DNA from: Pseudomonas svalbardensis
GTDB taxonomy: Bacteria > Pseudomonadota > Gammaproteobacteria > Pseudomonadales > Pseudomonadaceae
NCBI RefSeq assembly: GCF_030053115.1
Contig: NZ_CP125619.1
Location: 4,537,501-4,601,500, forward strand
Direction of reading: 5' to 3'
Length of the DNA: 64,000 nucleotides
Below are positions 35,785-44,606 of the stretch, piece by piece. The notes beneath the pieces were generated by a model. It worked only from the letters and a program-made list of their open reading frames with translations, did no database searches and was not told the origin of the DNA. A program made the position numbers and the translations under genes. Numbering within the stretch: position 1 is the stretch's first letter; the number at the start of each line of letters is the position of its first letter.

Positions 35785-36990
35785 ATGCCTAGCGCAACAC
35801 CCCAAGTCTCCAGCAGGTTGTTCGGCCTGTTTTGCCTGGCCAGCTATCTGCTGTCGCTGTCCTATGGCTCGACCTTTTTGCTGTCGTTGTTGATCGGTTC
35901 CCGCGGCGGCAACGAGCACGATGCCGGCAGTGTGATTTCGGCGGCGATGCTCAGTACGTTTGCAGCGGTAATCGTCTCCGGGCACTTGTCCGATTTGCTC
36001 GGCGCGGCGCGCTCGATTGCGCTGCTCGGCATTCTGCTGGTGGCCGCCAGCCTGGGCTTCGCCCTGGCGCCAGGCTTCGGCAATCTGCTGTTGTTTTTCG
36101 GACTCTTGCTGGGGCTGGGTTGGGGCGTGTTCTACACCCTCGGGCCGATCATCGTGGCGAGTCTGGTAACGCCTGCCCAACGCGCGAAATACTTTGCGCT
36201 GCTGTCGGGCAGCATGATGACCGGGATCGGCAGCGGTCCCTTGTTAGGCCGCGCTGCCAGTGCACTCGGCTATCCGATCACCGCGGCGTTTTACCTCGCG
36301 GCGCTGGCCAGCCTGATCGGCGTATTGCTGTTCTGGCGGTTGGATTCGCAGCTGAAAAAAGCGTCGGCCCACTCGGCAGCGGTGTCGCGAATTTCCTGGC
36401 GTGCAGCGGCGCAAGTGCTGTCGTCCAGAGCGGTGTTTCCGATCATCATGGTCGGGCTTGGCGGGTGCGTTTTCGGCGGTCTGTCGAGTTTTCAAACCAG
36501 CTACGCGGCGGCGCGTTCACTCGACTATTCATTGTTCTTCCTCGGCTTCATGAGCGCAGCGATCAGCAGCCGCATGCTGATCGCCGGTTTCGTGGTCAAG
36601 CGCGACCCGTTCCGGGCGTCCTGCCTGTTGTCGGGCTTGATGATGGGCTCAATCCTGATGTTCGCTTTTGTGGTCAATGACGGGTTCAGCTACGTGCTGG
36701 CGGCGGTGATGCTCGGGGTCGGTTACGGGCTGACCTATTCGGTGATCAATGGCCTGGCGGCCAACGAGGCGCCGAACGGCACCACCGCGCAATCCTTGCT
36801 GCTGTTCAGCCTGTCCTACTTTATCGGTGTGTTTGGTTTTCCGTTGCTGGCCGGAAAAATCATCGTGAAACAGGGGATGGCGTCGTTGTTGCTCACGGTG
36901 TTGGCGGTTGCTGTATTGAATTGGCTGATCAGCGTCGGCCGGCTGGTCTGGCGCCGAAGCGTTACCAGCAAAGCGCTGCAGCAGGCCTAG
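35785..36990 (+). CDS. MFS transporter
   Basis: A 401-residue, 12-helix major facilitator beginning MPSATPQVSSRLFGLFCLASYLLSLSYGSTFLLSLLIGSRG. The loop 2-3 motif is weak (GHLSDLLGAARSIALLGILLV). AAGGA lies nine bases before this ATG, so it is preferred to one 12 codons earlier. The substrate is unknown; it resembles drug or sugar efflux members. No regulator adjoins it. Confidence 0.85.
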   Translation: MPSATPQVSSRLFGLFCLASYLLSLSYGSTFLLSLLIGSRGGNEHDAGSVISAAMLSTFAAVIVSGHLSDLLGAARSIALLGILLVAASLGFALAPGFGNLLLFFGLLLGLGWGVFYTLGPIIVASLVTPAQRAKYFALLSGSMMTGIGSGPLLGRAASALGYPITAAFYLAALASLIGVLLFWRLDSQLKKASAHSAAVSRISWRAAAQVLSSRAVFPIIMVGLGGCVFGGLSSFQTSYAAARSLDYSLFFLGFMSAAISSRMLIAGFVVKRDPFRASCLLSGLMMGSILMFAFVVNDGFSYVLAAVMLGVGYGLTYSVINGLAANEAPNGTTAQSLLLFSLSYFIGVFGFPLLAGKIIVKQGMASLLLTVLAVAVLNWLISVGRLVWRRSVTSKALQQA

Positions 36991-37092
36991 ACCGTTCGTC
37001 GTTCATCAGGCACCAATCCAAATCGGGGGCGGACCAACATCAGGTAAGGATTCTAATTAAATGGACCTATCCACATCCATGAAGAGGTAACC

Positions 37093-37347
37093 ATGAACGT
37101 CGATAAAAACCTTGAGAAAGAAGTCCTGACCCGTCTGCTGCATGCCCACCCAACCGGTTTGGGTAAAGAGGTCCTGGACAATTACCGGGGGGAGAGAGTC
37201 GTGGCCAGCACCCTCGCCACGCTGCAGGATCGTGGATTGATCCAGCACGGTCATGTGATCTGCAACGAGGCCGGTGAGCACTCGTTGAACTTGCCGATCA
37301 AACTCAGTGCCACAGGGGTGGAGGCGGCGCGCAAGCTGGATATTTAA
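37093..37347 (+). CDS. Small hypothetical protein (winged-helix-like)
   Basis: An 84-residue unknown protein, MNVDKNLEKEVLTRLLHAHPTGLGKEV at the N-terminus, then LATLQDRGLIQHGHVICNEAGEHSLNLPIKLSATGVEAARKLDI. The pattern of helix, helix, then beta hairpin ending in LTATGxEAA is like a minimal winged-helix DNA-binding protein, but there is no family assignment. GAGG precedes the ATG. Its coding character and ribosome site make it real. Confidence 0.7.
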   Translation: MNVDKNLEKEVLTRLLHAHPTGLGKEVLDNYRGERVVASTLATLQDRGLIQHGHVICNEAGEHSLNLPIKLSATGVEAARKLDI

Positions 37348-37362
37348 ACAGCTGAGGACCCT

Positions 37363-37428
37363 TTCGCGAGCAGGCTCGCTCCCACAGGGATCTGCGTACG
37401 CTGCAGATTCAATGTGGGAGCGAGCCTG
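37363..37428. repeat. Inverted REP pair (REPIN-like)
   Basis: TCGCGAGCAGGCTCGCTCCCACA faces TGTGGGAGCGAGCCTG across a 27-base spacer; the right half is truncated (CCTGTCTCC instead of CCTGCTCGC). It lies between two convergent genes. Confidence 0.82.
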
Positions 37429-37460
37429 TCTCCGGGCGGCGATCCGACGAAGACGTCAGA

Positions 37461-38390
37461 TCAGCCACCAAAGGTCTTGCGGATTAACGCATCCACCTCA
37501 GCAGTCCCCGGCGAAGTCGCCGGCCCCCACCGAGTGACCGCCAACGCAGCCGCCGCATTAGCCCGCCGCGCCGCCTCACTCGCCGACAATCCTTGCGCCA
37601 ACCCGGCCACAAATACCCCGGCATGCGCATCCCCCGCGCCGTTGCTGTCCACCGCCTCAACCTTGAAACCCGGCACATGCTGGCGGTCTCCACGCTGGCT
37701 GATCCAGCACCCTTGCGGGCCGTCACGAACCACCATCAAGACGTCGGCCGGCAGATGATCGGCCAACCGGTTCAAGGCCTCGGCAATGTCCGCCGCACCG
37801 GTAAACTTCAACGCCTCGACGCTGTTGCTGGTCCACAGATCGATGCGCGCCAGCAAGGCTTGCATCAACGGCTCATCCGGCGAATCCACCAGCGGGCCCG
37901 GATCGAAAACCACGTTGATTCCTCGCGGCAAATCCAGCACCCAATCCACCAGCGCCTGGGCTTTGCCGCCATGCAGCAGGCTGTAGCCGCTGACGTAGAC
38001 ATAGTCACCCACCTCGGCCGGCACGCTGGCCAAATCCTCGGCCGTCAGCTCACCTTCGGCACCGATATAGGAAATGAAACTGCGCTCGGCCGAGGCTTCG
38101 GTCAACGCGACGCACAATCCCGTATCCCGTTCGGCTCGGTGAGTGATGCCGATCCGAATGCCTTCAGCCTTCATCGCCTCGCGCGCCAGATCGCCGAAAC
38201 GCCCGGTGCCGTGGCGCCCGAGGTAAACCACCGGCAAACCATTGCGCTGGGCGGCAGCCATCACATTGAAGCCGCCGCCAGCCTCAAAACTGGCGGATTG
38301 CGCCAGCACATCGCCGCCCGAATGTGGCAGTTTATCCACGGCCATGACCAGGTCGATGATGACCTGGCCGGTGTGCAGCAATCTAGGCAT
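37461..38390 (-). CDS. PfkB family carbohydrate/nucleoside kinase
   Basis: A 309-residue ribokinase-family enzyme. It starts MPRLLHTGQVIIDLVMAVDKLPHSGGDVLA, with the substrate motif GGGFNVMAAAQRNG near residue 38 (PfkB signature 1). The catalytic and anion-hole motif DSNGAGDAHAGVFVAGLAQG is near 245 (signature 2, with AsnGlyAlaGlyAsp). It overlaps the permease gene by eight bases. The operon also encodes an ADP-ribosylglycohydrolase and a nucleobase-type permease, so its substrate is probably ribose or a nucleoside released by that hydrolase; this is inferred from context. Confidence 0.87.
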   Translation of the reverse strand: MPRLLHTGQVIIDLVMAVDKLPHSGGDVLAQSASFEAGGGFNVMAAAQRNGLPVVYLGRHGTGRFGDLAREAMKAEGIRIGITHRAERDTGLCVALTEASAERSFISYIGAEGELTAEDLASVPAEVGDYVYVSGYSLLHGGKAQALVDWVLDLPRGINVVFDPGPLVDSPDEPLMQALLARIDLWTSNSVEALKFTGAADIAEALNRLADHLPADVLMVVRDGPQGCWISQRGDRQHVPGFKVEAVDSNGAGDAHAGVFVAGLAQGLSASEAARRANAAAALAVTRWGPATSPGTAEVDALIRKTFGG

Positions 38391-39849
38391 GAGCGTTCTC
38401 GACCAACGCGGCGCGACGATCCCTGGCGCCACCCAGCACAAAGTAAATCCCGCCGGCCACCAGGAACGTCACGATCCAGCCGAGGCCGTTATGGCCCAGC
38501 CAGGAGTCGGACAGGAAACCTCGGAACCACACGGTTTGTTCGGTCGTGCCGATGGTGGTGAAGCTGAAGCCCAGCACGATCGCCACCGCCCACGCACCGA
38601 AGGCGCGCCACTCGACACCGCCGCTGTACCAGTAAGCGCTGCTCGGGCTGACGTCCAGCAGGTCTTTGGGGCTGTAGTAATGACGATGGATCAGGTCGAC
38701 GACAAAGATCCCGACCCACGCGGTGATCGGCACCGCCAGCAGCGAAATGAAGGTAATGAACGGGCCGTAGAAACTGTCGGCGATCAGCATGAAATAAATC
38801 GAACCGGCGAAGATCGCGACGATGTCCACCACCACCGCGTAAACGCGTTTGACCTTCAGGCCGAGGGTCAGCGTGGTCAAACCGGCGGAGTACACCGACA
38901 GGTTGTTCGACAGCAGCAACCCGCCGAACGCGGTGATCAGGTACGGCACAGCCATCCAGGTTGGCAGCATGTCGCGGATCGCGATGATCGGGTCGGTGGC
39001 GGAGGCCAGGTCATTGTTGCCCACTGAAAGCAGGCCGCCGAGGGTGATCAGCAACACCAGCGGAATCCCCGCACCGAACGCTGCCGACGCCACCAGGCGT
39101 GCGGCTTTGACGCTGCGGTGCTGGTAGCGCGACATGTCGGCACCGGCATTGGCCCAACCAATCCCGGTGCCGGCAGCCATGGTGCCGACGCCGATGATCA
39201 TCGCGCTAAGCGGTGCCGGTGTGGCATTGAACACCGCGCTCCAGTCGATGGTGGCGCAGAGGAAACCGCCGACCAGAATGTTCAGCGCACCGAACACGTA
39301 GGTTGCCCACTTCTGGATCACCAGCAAGGTGGCGTGACCGAGGCCCGACACCGACAGGGTCAGCAGCACGAAAATCGCAATGAAAATCAACGTCAGCACG
39401 GGTGCGCTTTTGGCTTCCACCGGCGAGCCGAACAGGATCGAGCACAGCGACAACAGCACGAACGCGGCGGTGGTGGTGTTGACGGTTTCCCAGCCCAGAC
39501 GCGACATCAGCGAGACCAGGGTCGGACCGATGTTGCCGCGTACACCGAAGATCGCTCGCGACAACGTCAGGCTCGGTGCGCGACCACGGCGACCGGCAAT
39601 GGAGATGATCCCGACCACCGCGAAGGAACCGGCGGCACCCAGGATCGCGACGATGATCGCCTGCCAGATCGCCAAGCCGCGAAAGGCTACAAGGGTCGCA
39701 CCCAGCGGCAGGCCGAGAATGGAGATGTTGGCAGCAAACCAGACCCAGAACAGCTGCAGCGGATGACCGTTGCACTCCGCTTCCGGCACGGGCTCGATGC
39801 CACGGGTTTCCAGTTGCCCGGCGCTTGGCCCGGCGTTCGATGAACTCAT
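38383..39849 (-). CDS. NCS1 family cytosine/purine-type permease
   Basis: A 488-residue membrane protein with about 12 helices of the nucleobase:cation symporter-1 (CodB-like) family. Evidence: ISILGLPLGATLVAFRGLAIWQAIIVAILGAAGSFAVVGIISIAGRRGRAPSL near the N-terminus, GWANAGADMSRYQ, and GGLLLSNNLSVYSAGLTTLTLGLKV near residue 330. NCS1 members carry cytosine, purines, allantoin, hydantoins, thiamine or pyridoxine. Here it is flanked by an ADP-ribosylglycohydrolase and a kinase, so the cargo is probably a riboside or related N-glycoside. The chosen start MSSSNAG begins the family homology; a longer frame exists upstream. Confidence 0.88.
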   Translation of the reverse strand: MSSSNAGPSAGQLETRGIEPVPEAECNGHPLQLFWVWFAANISILGLPLGATLVAFRGLAIWQAIIVAILGAAGSFAVVGIISIAGRRGRAPSLTLSRAIFGVRGNIGPTLVSLMSRLGWETVNTTTAAFVLLSLCSILFGSPVEAKSAPVLTLIFIAIFVLLTLSVSGLGHATLLVIQKWATYVFGALNILVGGFLCATIDWSAVFNATPAPLSAMIIGVGTMAAGTGIGWANAGADMSRYQHRSVKAARLVASAAFGAGIPLVLLITLGGLLSVGNNDLASATDPIIAIRDMLPTWMAVPYLITAFGGLLLSNNLSVYSAGLTTLTLGLKVKRVYAVVVDIVAIFAGSIYFMLIADSFYGPFITFISLLAVPITAWVGIFVVDLIHRHYYSPKDLLDVSPSSAYWYSGGVEWRAFGAWAVAIVLGFSFTTIGTTEQTVWFRGFLSDSWLGHNGLGWIVTFLVAGGIYFVLGGARDRRAALVENAHA

Positions 39850-39976
39850 GTGAAATGCTCCTGTTGCCTTTGTTGTGGTTGTGGGCAATGACGGAAGACA
39901 AAACGACATCCCGGCTGTCCTGGCCAAGTCAGTGCGATCCATTGCGGATGAAAAATTCAAGTAGGCGGCGCGCCTA

Positions 39977-39994
39977 TCGCGAGCAAGCTCGCGA
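39977..39994. repeat. Single REP hairpin
   Basis: TCGCGAGC-AA-GCTCGCGA, a perfect 8-bp stem with a two-base loop, in the gap between the ADP-ribosylglycohydrolase and permease genes; a truncated relative of the REP pairs elsewhere. Confidence 0.7.
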
Positions 39995-40008
39995 AGACGT
40001 CAGTACTG

Positions 40009-41007
40009 TCAGCGCAAGGCCAACAGCCCTTGCACCAACGGTTCCAGCTCCAGATCGTTAACGGTTTTGACCTTGTCGATCATCGCCGTCGGCCAACTCT
40101 CAAGGCCCAGGCAGGCCCCGAGCATGGCGCCGAGAATCGCCGCGATGGTGTCAGTGTCGCCGCCAAGGCTCGCCGCCATGCACAGCGCTTCGAACGCGTT
40201 CATTTCACCAATGGCCACTTGCTGGGCCAGGGCAAACGAGACCACCACCGATTCCTGTGAAGCCACCGAAGTGCCGATCACGTCGTACATCAAGTCCGCC
40301 AGCAATGCCTTGTCGCTGTCGACACTGATGGTCCGCGCCCAGCTGATGCGCGAGGCGATGCGTCCGCCAGCCACCCAGTAACCGTGGCTTTCAGCTTGTT
40401 GAGCGATTTGCTGGCCGAGGTTCAACGCTTCGCCCAGGTCCATGCCGTTGATACCGGCCGAGACCACCGCCGCCACCGCCGCCGCGCTGGAGATGCCCAG
40501 CGTGGTGTTGTGGGTAACCTGGCAAGCCTGCACGACAGCGTTGATGAAACGCTCAGGGTTGGCGACATCCGCCGCAATCCCCACCGGCGTGATGCGCATC
40601 GCCGCGCCATTGGTGGTGCCGTAGCGCCCCGCTTCTTCCGGCGAGTGGCCGGCGAGGATCATCTCGATGGCACGTTTGGTCGAAGGGCCCAGCAAGTCTT
40701 GCGAGCCCTTGGCCTGCATCGCGGCTTCCCATTCGATCAACCGTTGGGCGAGCACCGACGGTTCGATCCGGCCCTCACCTTCAACCAGCAATTGGCCGAC
40801 CAGAATCGCCTGTTCGGTGTCATCGGTGATCGAGCCTTTGAGCATGTTGGCGGCGATCGGTTGATCGGGGCCCGCGTCCTCCAGGTCAGTGATCTCGCCG
40901 AAGCGCACCTTGATCTCGGCACGGCTCAGGGATTGGGTCGGCATGCCCAGCGCGTCGCCCAGGGCCAGTCCGTAGAACGCGCCGAGGGCACGGTTGAGCG
41001 CGGTCAT
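40009..41007 (-). CDS. ADP-ribosylglycohydrolase family protein
   Basis: A 332-residue member of the ADP-ribosyl-(dinitrogen reductase) hydrolase fold, which cleaves N- or O-glycosidic bonds of ADP-ribose with two magnesium ions. Metal-binding motifs are GLALGDALGMPTQ near residue 12, SITDDTEQAI near 58 (ThrAspAsp), and AASLGGDTDTIAAILGAMLGA near 285. Its ATG overlaps the end of the GntR gene by four bases. Clustering with a permease and a PfkB kinase suggests a small-molecule substrate such as a riboside rather than a protein modification. Confidence 0.88.
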   Translation of the reverse strand: MTALNRALGAFYGLALGDALGMPTQSLSRAEIKVRFGEITDLEDAGPDQPIAANMLKGSITDDTEQAILVGQLLVEGEGRIEPSVLAQRLIEWEAAMQAKGSQDLLGPSTKRAIEMILAGHSPEEAGRYGTTNGAAMRITPVGIAADVANPERFINAVVQACQVTHNTTLGISSAAAVAAVVSAGINGMDLGEALNLGQQIAQQAESHGYWVAGGRIASRISWARTISVDSDKALLADLMYDVIGTSVASQESVVVSFALAQQVAIGEMNAFEALCMAASLGGDTDTIAAILGAMLGACLGLESWPTAMIDKVKTVNDLELEPLVQGLLALR

Positions 41008-41717
41008 TTTGACTCTCCAAACTGCAGGTGCAGGCGAAAATGCACCGGGTCGAGCAAGCTTTCGACCTGCTCCATGAATCGGTTTTGCCGGTCGTAGGTG
41101 GTGCGCAAGGCCTTGAGGAAAACCGTGCCTTGCGGACGACCGAGCAGTTCGGCGTCTTCGGCGTTCAACGGTTCGGCGCCGATCCATTGATCGCCGCGCT
41201 CGCCGATATAGCCGTAAGCGGCCAGGGTGATGGTCAGGGAATTGTCGATAAGGCCGACCCGCGGCAGGCTTTCCAGGCCTCCGGTGGCGGGCATCAATGA
41301 GCGTTCAAGGGAGACCAGCTTGCCTTCGTTGGAACGGCGGCGACGGTCGAGGGTGATGAATTGGTCGGTGCCGAAACGCGGCAACAGGTCAGGACGGGTG
41401 ACCGCCTCCAGCCGCAGCACTTCGGTATTGATCAGCGCCCCGCTGTCGGCCAGGGCCTGGGCCCAGCCGCTGCGTTGATCGAGCACCACACCGTCGAAGG
41501 TGACGATGGAACCCACCCCGCTTTGCGTCGCGATGTAATTGCGCCGTTTCAACTCAGCCAGGGCTTCGCGCAGCGTGCCGCGGCTGACTTTGAATTCTTG
41601 AGCCAATTGATGCTCGCCCGGCAACAGTAAGCCGTCCTCCATGAGGCCGCTTTCGATGCGCCGGATGAGTTCGTCGACCACCCGTTGTTTCTTGTCAAAT
41701 CGTACCTGTCTAATCAT
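41004..41717 (-). CDS. GntR family regulator with UTRA domain (HutC type)
   Basis: A 237-residue regulator. The winged helix occupies residues 1-75 (QRVVDELIRRIESGLMEDGLLLPGEHQLAQEFKVSRGTLREALAELKRRNYI), followed by a UTRA ligand-binding domain (about 90-235, with PRFGTDQFITLDRRRRSNEGKLVSLERSLMP and FMEQVESLLDPVHFRLHLQF). It is first in the operon of the ADP-ribosylglycohydrolase, NCS1 permease and PfkB genes, and probably represses it in the absence of the imported compound. The start MIRQVRFDKKQ is preferred; the upstream frame runs through promoter sequence. Confidence 0.88.
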   Translation of the reverse strand: MIRQVRFDKKQRVVDELIRRIESGLMEDGLLLPGEHQLAQEFKVSRGTLREALAELKRRNYIATQSGVGSIVTFDGVVLDQRSGWAQALADSGALINTEVLRLEAVTRPDLLPRFGTDQFITLDRRRRSNEGKLVSLERSLMPATGGLESLPRVGLIDNSLTITLAAYGYIGERGDQWIGAEPLNAEDAELLGRPQGTVFLKALRTTYDRQNRFMEQVESLLDPVHFRLHLQFGESK

Positions 41718-41815
41718 GTACAACGTGATAACCGAAACGGGGTTGGGCGGGCAAGGGATATTTAGGGGAAGTGACGGGAGGTGGGATGTTCGGAGGTGTG
41801 TGGTGTCAGGTGAAT

Positions 41816-41998
41816 CCACCCCTCACCCCAACCCTCCCGAAACGTCGGACCGCCCCAAGGGGTAGAGGGGGCTGACCGTGGGGAATTTTGAATTTATTGC
41901 GACCTGGAAGTCCAAGTCGAACTCAGGTTTTGAAAGGCTTGAAGATCTGCCCCCTTTCCCCCTCTCCCCACTGGGGAGAGGGCTGGGGTGAGGGGTGG
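41816..41998. repeat. Long inverted repeat with an internal hairpin
   Basis: The 21-base arms CCACCCCTCACCCCAACCCTC (41816-41836) and its complement with one mismatch (41978-41998) enclose about 140 bases. Inside, CCCTCTCCCC and GGGGAGAGGG (41960-41982) form a perfect 10-bp hairpin. This pattern is a familiar dispersed repeat in Pseudomonas. It fills most of the 301-base gap between the GntR gene and araH; no gene is present there. Confidence 0.75.
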
Positions 41999-42018
41999 TT
42001 CTTGAATCCCCCCAAATC

Positions 42019-42993
42019 TCAACGCTGTTTTAGTCGGTCGATGACAACGGCCAACAGCAAAATCGAACCCCGAATCACATACTGGTAAAACGTATCGATA
42101 TTCTTCAGGTTCATAGCATTCTCAATGATCGCCAGAATCAAAACCCCGGCAATCACATGCCGGATCATGCCGATCCCGCCGCTCAACGACACCCCGCCCA
42201 ACACGCAGGCAGAAATCACCGTCAGCTCAAAACCCTGGCCAATCATCGGCTGACCGGAGGTCATGCGCGACGCCAGAATCACCCCGGCCAACGCCCCGAT
42301 CACGCCGTGCACGGCGAAGATGATGATCTTGGTCCGGTCAACGTTCACTCCGGCCAGCAATGCCGCTTCCTGATTACCGCCAATGGCCATGGTGTTGCGC
42401 CCGTAGGTGGTGTAATTCAGCAGCCAGCCGAAAAACAGGAAGCAAACGATGGTGATCAGAATCGGCACCGGCACACCCAACAACTGGCCGTTACCGAAGA
42501 CGAAGAACTGCTCTTGCGACACGCCGACCGCTTTGCCGTTGGCGAAGATGTAAGCCAGGCCGCGAACGATCTGCATGGTCGCAAGTGTGGTAATCAACGC
42601 ATTGACCCGCAGCTTGGCGATCACGATGCCGTTGATCAACCCGACGATCAGCCCCATGAACAGCGCCGCTACCACACCGAGAAACACGCTGTCGGTGTCG
42701 CGCATCACCACCGCGGCGACCACGCCGGCGCAGGCAATCACCGAACCCACCGACAAATCGAAGTGCCCGGACGCCAAGCAATACAACATGGTGCAAGCGG
42801 CAATCCCCGTCGTCGAAATCGCCAGGCCCAGGCCGCGCATGTTCAATGGCGAAAGGAAGTTATCGATCAGCACGGTGCAGAGCACGAAGATCCCGACGGC
42901 CGCCAGCAGCATCACCCAGTCATCGAGAAAGCGCCGCAGGTCCAGAGGTTTGCGCTGGGTGGGCAAAGCGTTGTTTTGGATTGTCATAGTCAC
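42019..42993 (-). CDS. araH: L-arabinose-type ABC transporter permease AraH
   Basis: A 324-residue inner-membrane permease with about 10 helices. The sequence follows E. coli AraH closely: MRGLGLAISTTGIAACTMLYCLASGHFDLSVGSVIACAGVVAAVV, VNALITTLATMQIVRGLAYI, NTMAIGGNQEAALLAGV and VISACVLGGVSLSGGIGMI. Last gene of the araFGH set, three bases after araG. In pseudomonads this carrier may also take D-galactose or related sugars, which would fit the adjoining dehydrogenase and lactonase. Confidence 0.93.
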   Translation of the reverse strand: MTMTIQNNALPTQRKPLDLRRFLDDWVMLLAAVGIFVLCTVLIDNFLSPLNMRGLGLAISTTGIAACTMLYCLASGHFDLSVGSVIACAGVVAAVVMRDTDSVFLGVVAALFMGLIVGLINGIVIAKLRVNALITTLATMQIVRGLAYIFANGKAVGVSQEQFFVFGNGQLLGVPVPILITIVCFLFFGWLLNYTTYGRNTMAIGGNQEAALLAGVNVDRTKIIIFAVHGVIGALAGVILASRMTSGQPMIGQGFELTVISACVLGGVSLSGGIGMIRHVIAGVLILAIIENAMNLKNIDTFYQYVIRGSILLLAVVIDRLKQR

Positions 42994-42996
42994 CTC

Positions 42997-44541
42997 TCAG
43001 TTCGCTACGCCGTCAGCGCGTTGGCGCGGCAAAGCCAGTTGCAGCAGGTTGGATTCATTGGCCTCTGCGCGAGACAACTCGCCGCGCATGGCGCCTTCGC
43101 AGAGCACCAGGATGCGGTCGGAAATCCCCATCACTTCCATCAGGTCGCTAGAGACCACGATCACCGCGATGCCGCTGGCCGCCAGGTTGTGGATGATCTG
43201 GTAGATCTCGGCTTTGGCGCCGATGTCGATGCCGCGAGTCGGTTCGTCGAGCAGCAGGACTTTCATCGGCATCGACAGCCAGCGGCCGAGAATGGCCTTC
43301 TGTTGATTGCCGCCGGACAGGTACATGATTTTCTGCGCCGCGTTGGGCGTCTTCACTTTCAGCGCTTTGATCTGCTTGTCGGCGTTGTCCTTTTCCCACA
43401 GGCCACGCAACAGGCAGCCGAAGGTCGAGTGGGCGCCGCGGGCGCTGATGTTGATGTTCTCGGCGACGCTGGCGAGCGGCAGGATGCCCTCTTTCTTGCG
43501 GTCCTCGGGGCACAGCAGAATCCCGGCGGCAATCGCATCGCGGGGTGAACGCAACTTCAGTTCATGACCGCGTAATTCCAGGCGTCCAGCGGTGTTGCGC
43601 TCAAGGCCACTGAGCATGCGGAACAGCTCGGTACGCCCCGCGCCAACCAAGCCGAACAGCCCGAGAATTTCACCTTTGTGCACCTCGAAACTCACCGGCT
43701 CACGCAAACCCGGCCCCAGCAAACCGTCGACCTTGAGCGCCACCGCGCCACGCTGACGGTGGCGGTAATCGTAGATATCCTGAATGTCGCGACCGACCAT
43801 ACAGGTCACCAACTGATCATGAGTCAGCTCGCTCATGTCCTCGAAAGTGCGCACAAAGCGACCGTCCTTGAACACCGTCACCGCGTTGCAAATGCGGAAC
43901 ACTTCTTCCATGCGGTGGGAGACGTAAAGCACCACTTTGCCTTCGTCGCGCAGGCGACCGATGATCGCCATCAAACGATCAATCTCCCGCGCCGACAGGC
44001 TGCTGGTCGGTTCGTCAAATGCAATCACATGCGCCCCACGGGATAAGGCCTTGGCGATTTCCACCAGTTGCCGCTGACCGAGGGACAGGCGCCCGACTTT
44101 CTCTTGCGGATCGATTTCATCGGCCAGGCCCTTGAGGCAGGCCAATGCCTGTTGCCGCAACGCGCCACGATTGATCAGGCCGAAACTGGCCGGCAGATGA
44201 CCGAGGAACAGGTTCTCTGCCACGGTCATTTCCGGGACCAGGTGCAGCTCTTGATGGATCACGGCGACGCCACTGCCGATGCTGTCGGCGGTGGACTTGA
44301 AGACCCTCTTCTGCTCGCCGATCTGCAGGTCGCCGCTGCTCGGGGTGTAAGCCCCCCCGAGTATTTTCAGCAGGGTCGATTTACCGGCGCCGTTCTCGCC
44401 CATCAAGGCGTGAACCTGCCCCGGGTGGGCGACGAAGCTGATGCCATCCAGTGCCTTCACCCCGGGAAAGGTCTTGCCGATCCCGTTGAAGCGCAAGCTG
44501 CCGCCAGCATTGTGTTGTTGTGTTTTTGATTGCGCGTGCAT
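42997..44541 (-). CDS. araG: Sugar ABC transporter ATP-binding protein AraG
   Basis: A 514-residue tandem ATPase. The first domain has Walker A GENGAGKSTLLKIL near residue 45, the ABC signature LSLGQRQLVEIAKAL near 150 and Walker B VIAFDEPTSSL. The second half has the degenerate P-loop GLVGAGRTELFRML near 295, YLSGGNQQKAILGRWL and VLLLDEPTRGIDIGAK. This is the RbsA/MglA/AraG layout. AGAGGTGGG lies before the chosen start MHAQSKT. Between araF and araH, so AraG is the natural assignment. Confidence 0.92.
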   Translation of the reverse strand: MHAQSKTQQHNAGGSLRFNGIGKTFPGVKALDGISFVAHPGQVHALMGENGAGKSTLLKILGGAYTPSSGDLQIGEQKRVFKSTADSIGSGVAVIHQELHLVPEMTVAENLFLGHLPASFGLINRGALRQQALACLKGLADEIDPQEKVGRLSLGQRQLVEIAKALSRGAHVIAFDEPTSSLSAREIDRLMAIIGRLRDEGKVVLYVSHRMEEVFRICNAVTVFKDGRFVRTFEDMSELTHDQLVTCMVGRDIQDIYDYRHRQRGAVALKVDGLLGPGLREPVSFEVHKGEILGLFGLVGAGRTELFRMLSGLERNTAGRLELRGHELKLRSPRDAIAAGILLCPEDRKKEGILPLASVAENINISARGAHSTFGCLLRGLWEKDNADKQIKALKVKTPNAAQKIMYLSGGNQQKAILGRWLSMPMKVLLLDEPTRGIDIGAKAEIYQIIHNLAASGIAVIVVSSDLMEVMGISDRILVLCEGAMRGELSRAEANESNLLQLALPRQRADGVAN

Positions 44542-44606
44542 AACCCACCTCTTCACACAGATCAGGCAGCCCCGTCGCCAGGGCCGCCGATGAAATCAAC
44601 CGTGCC

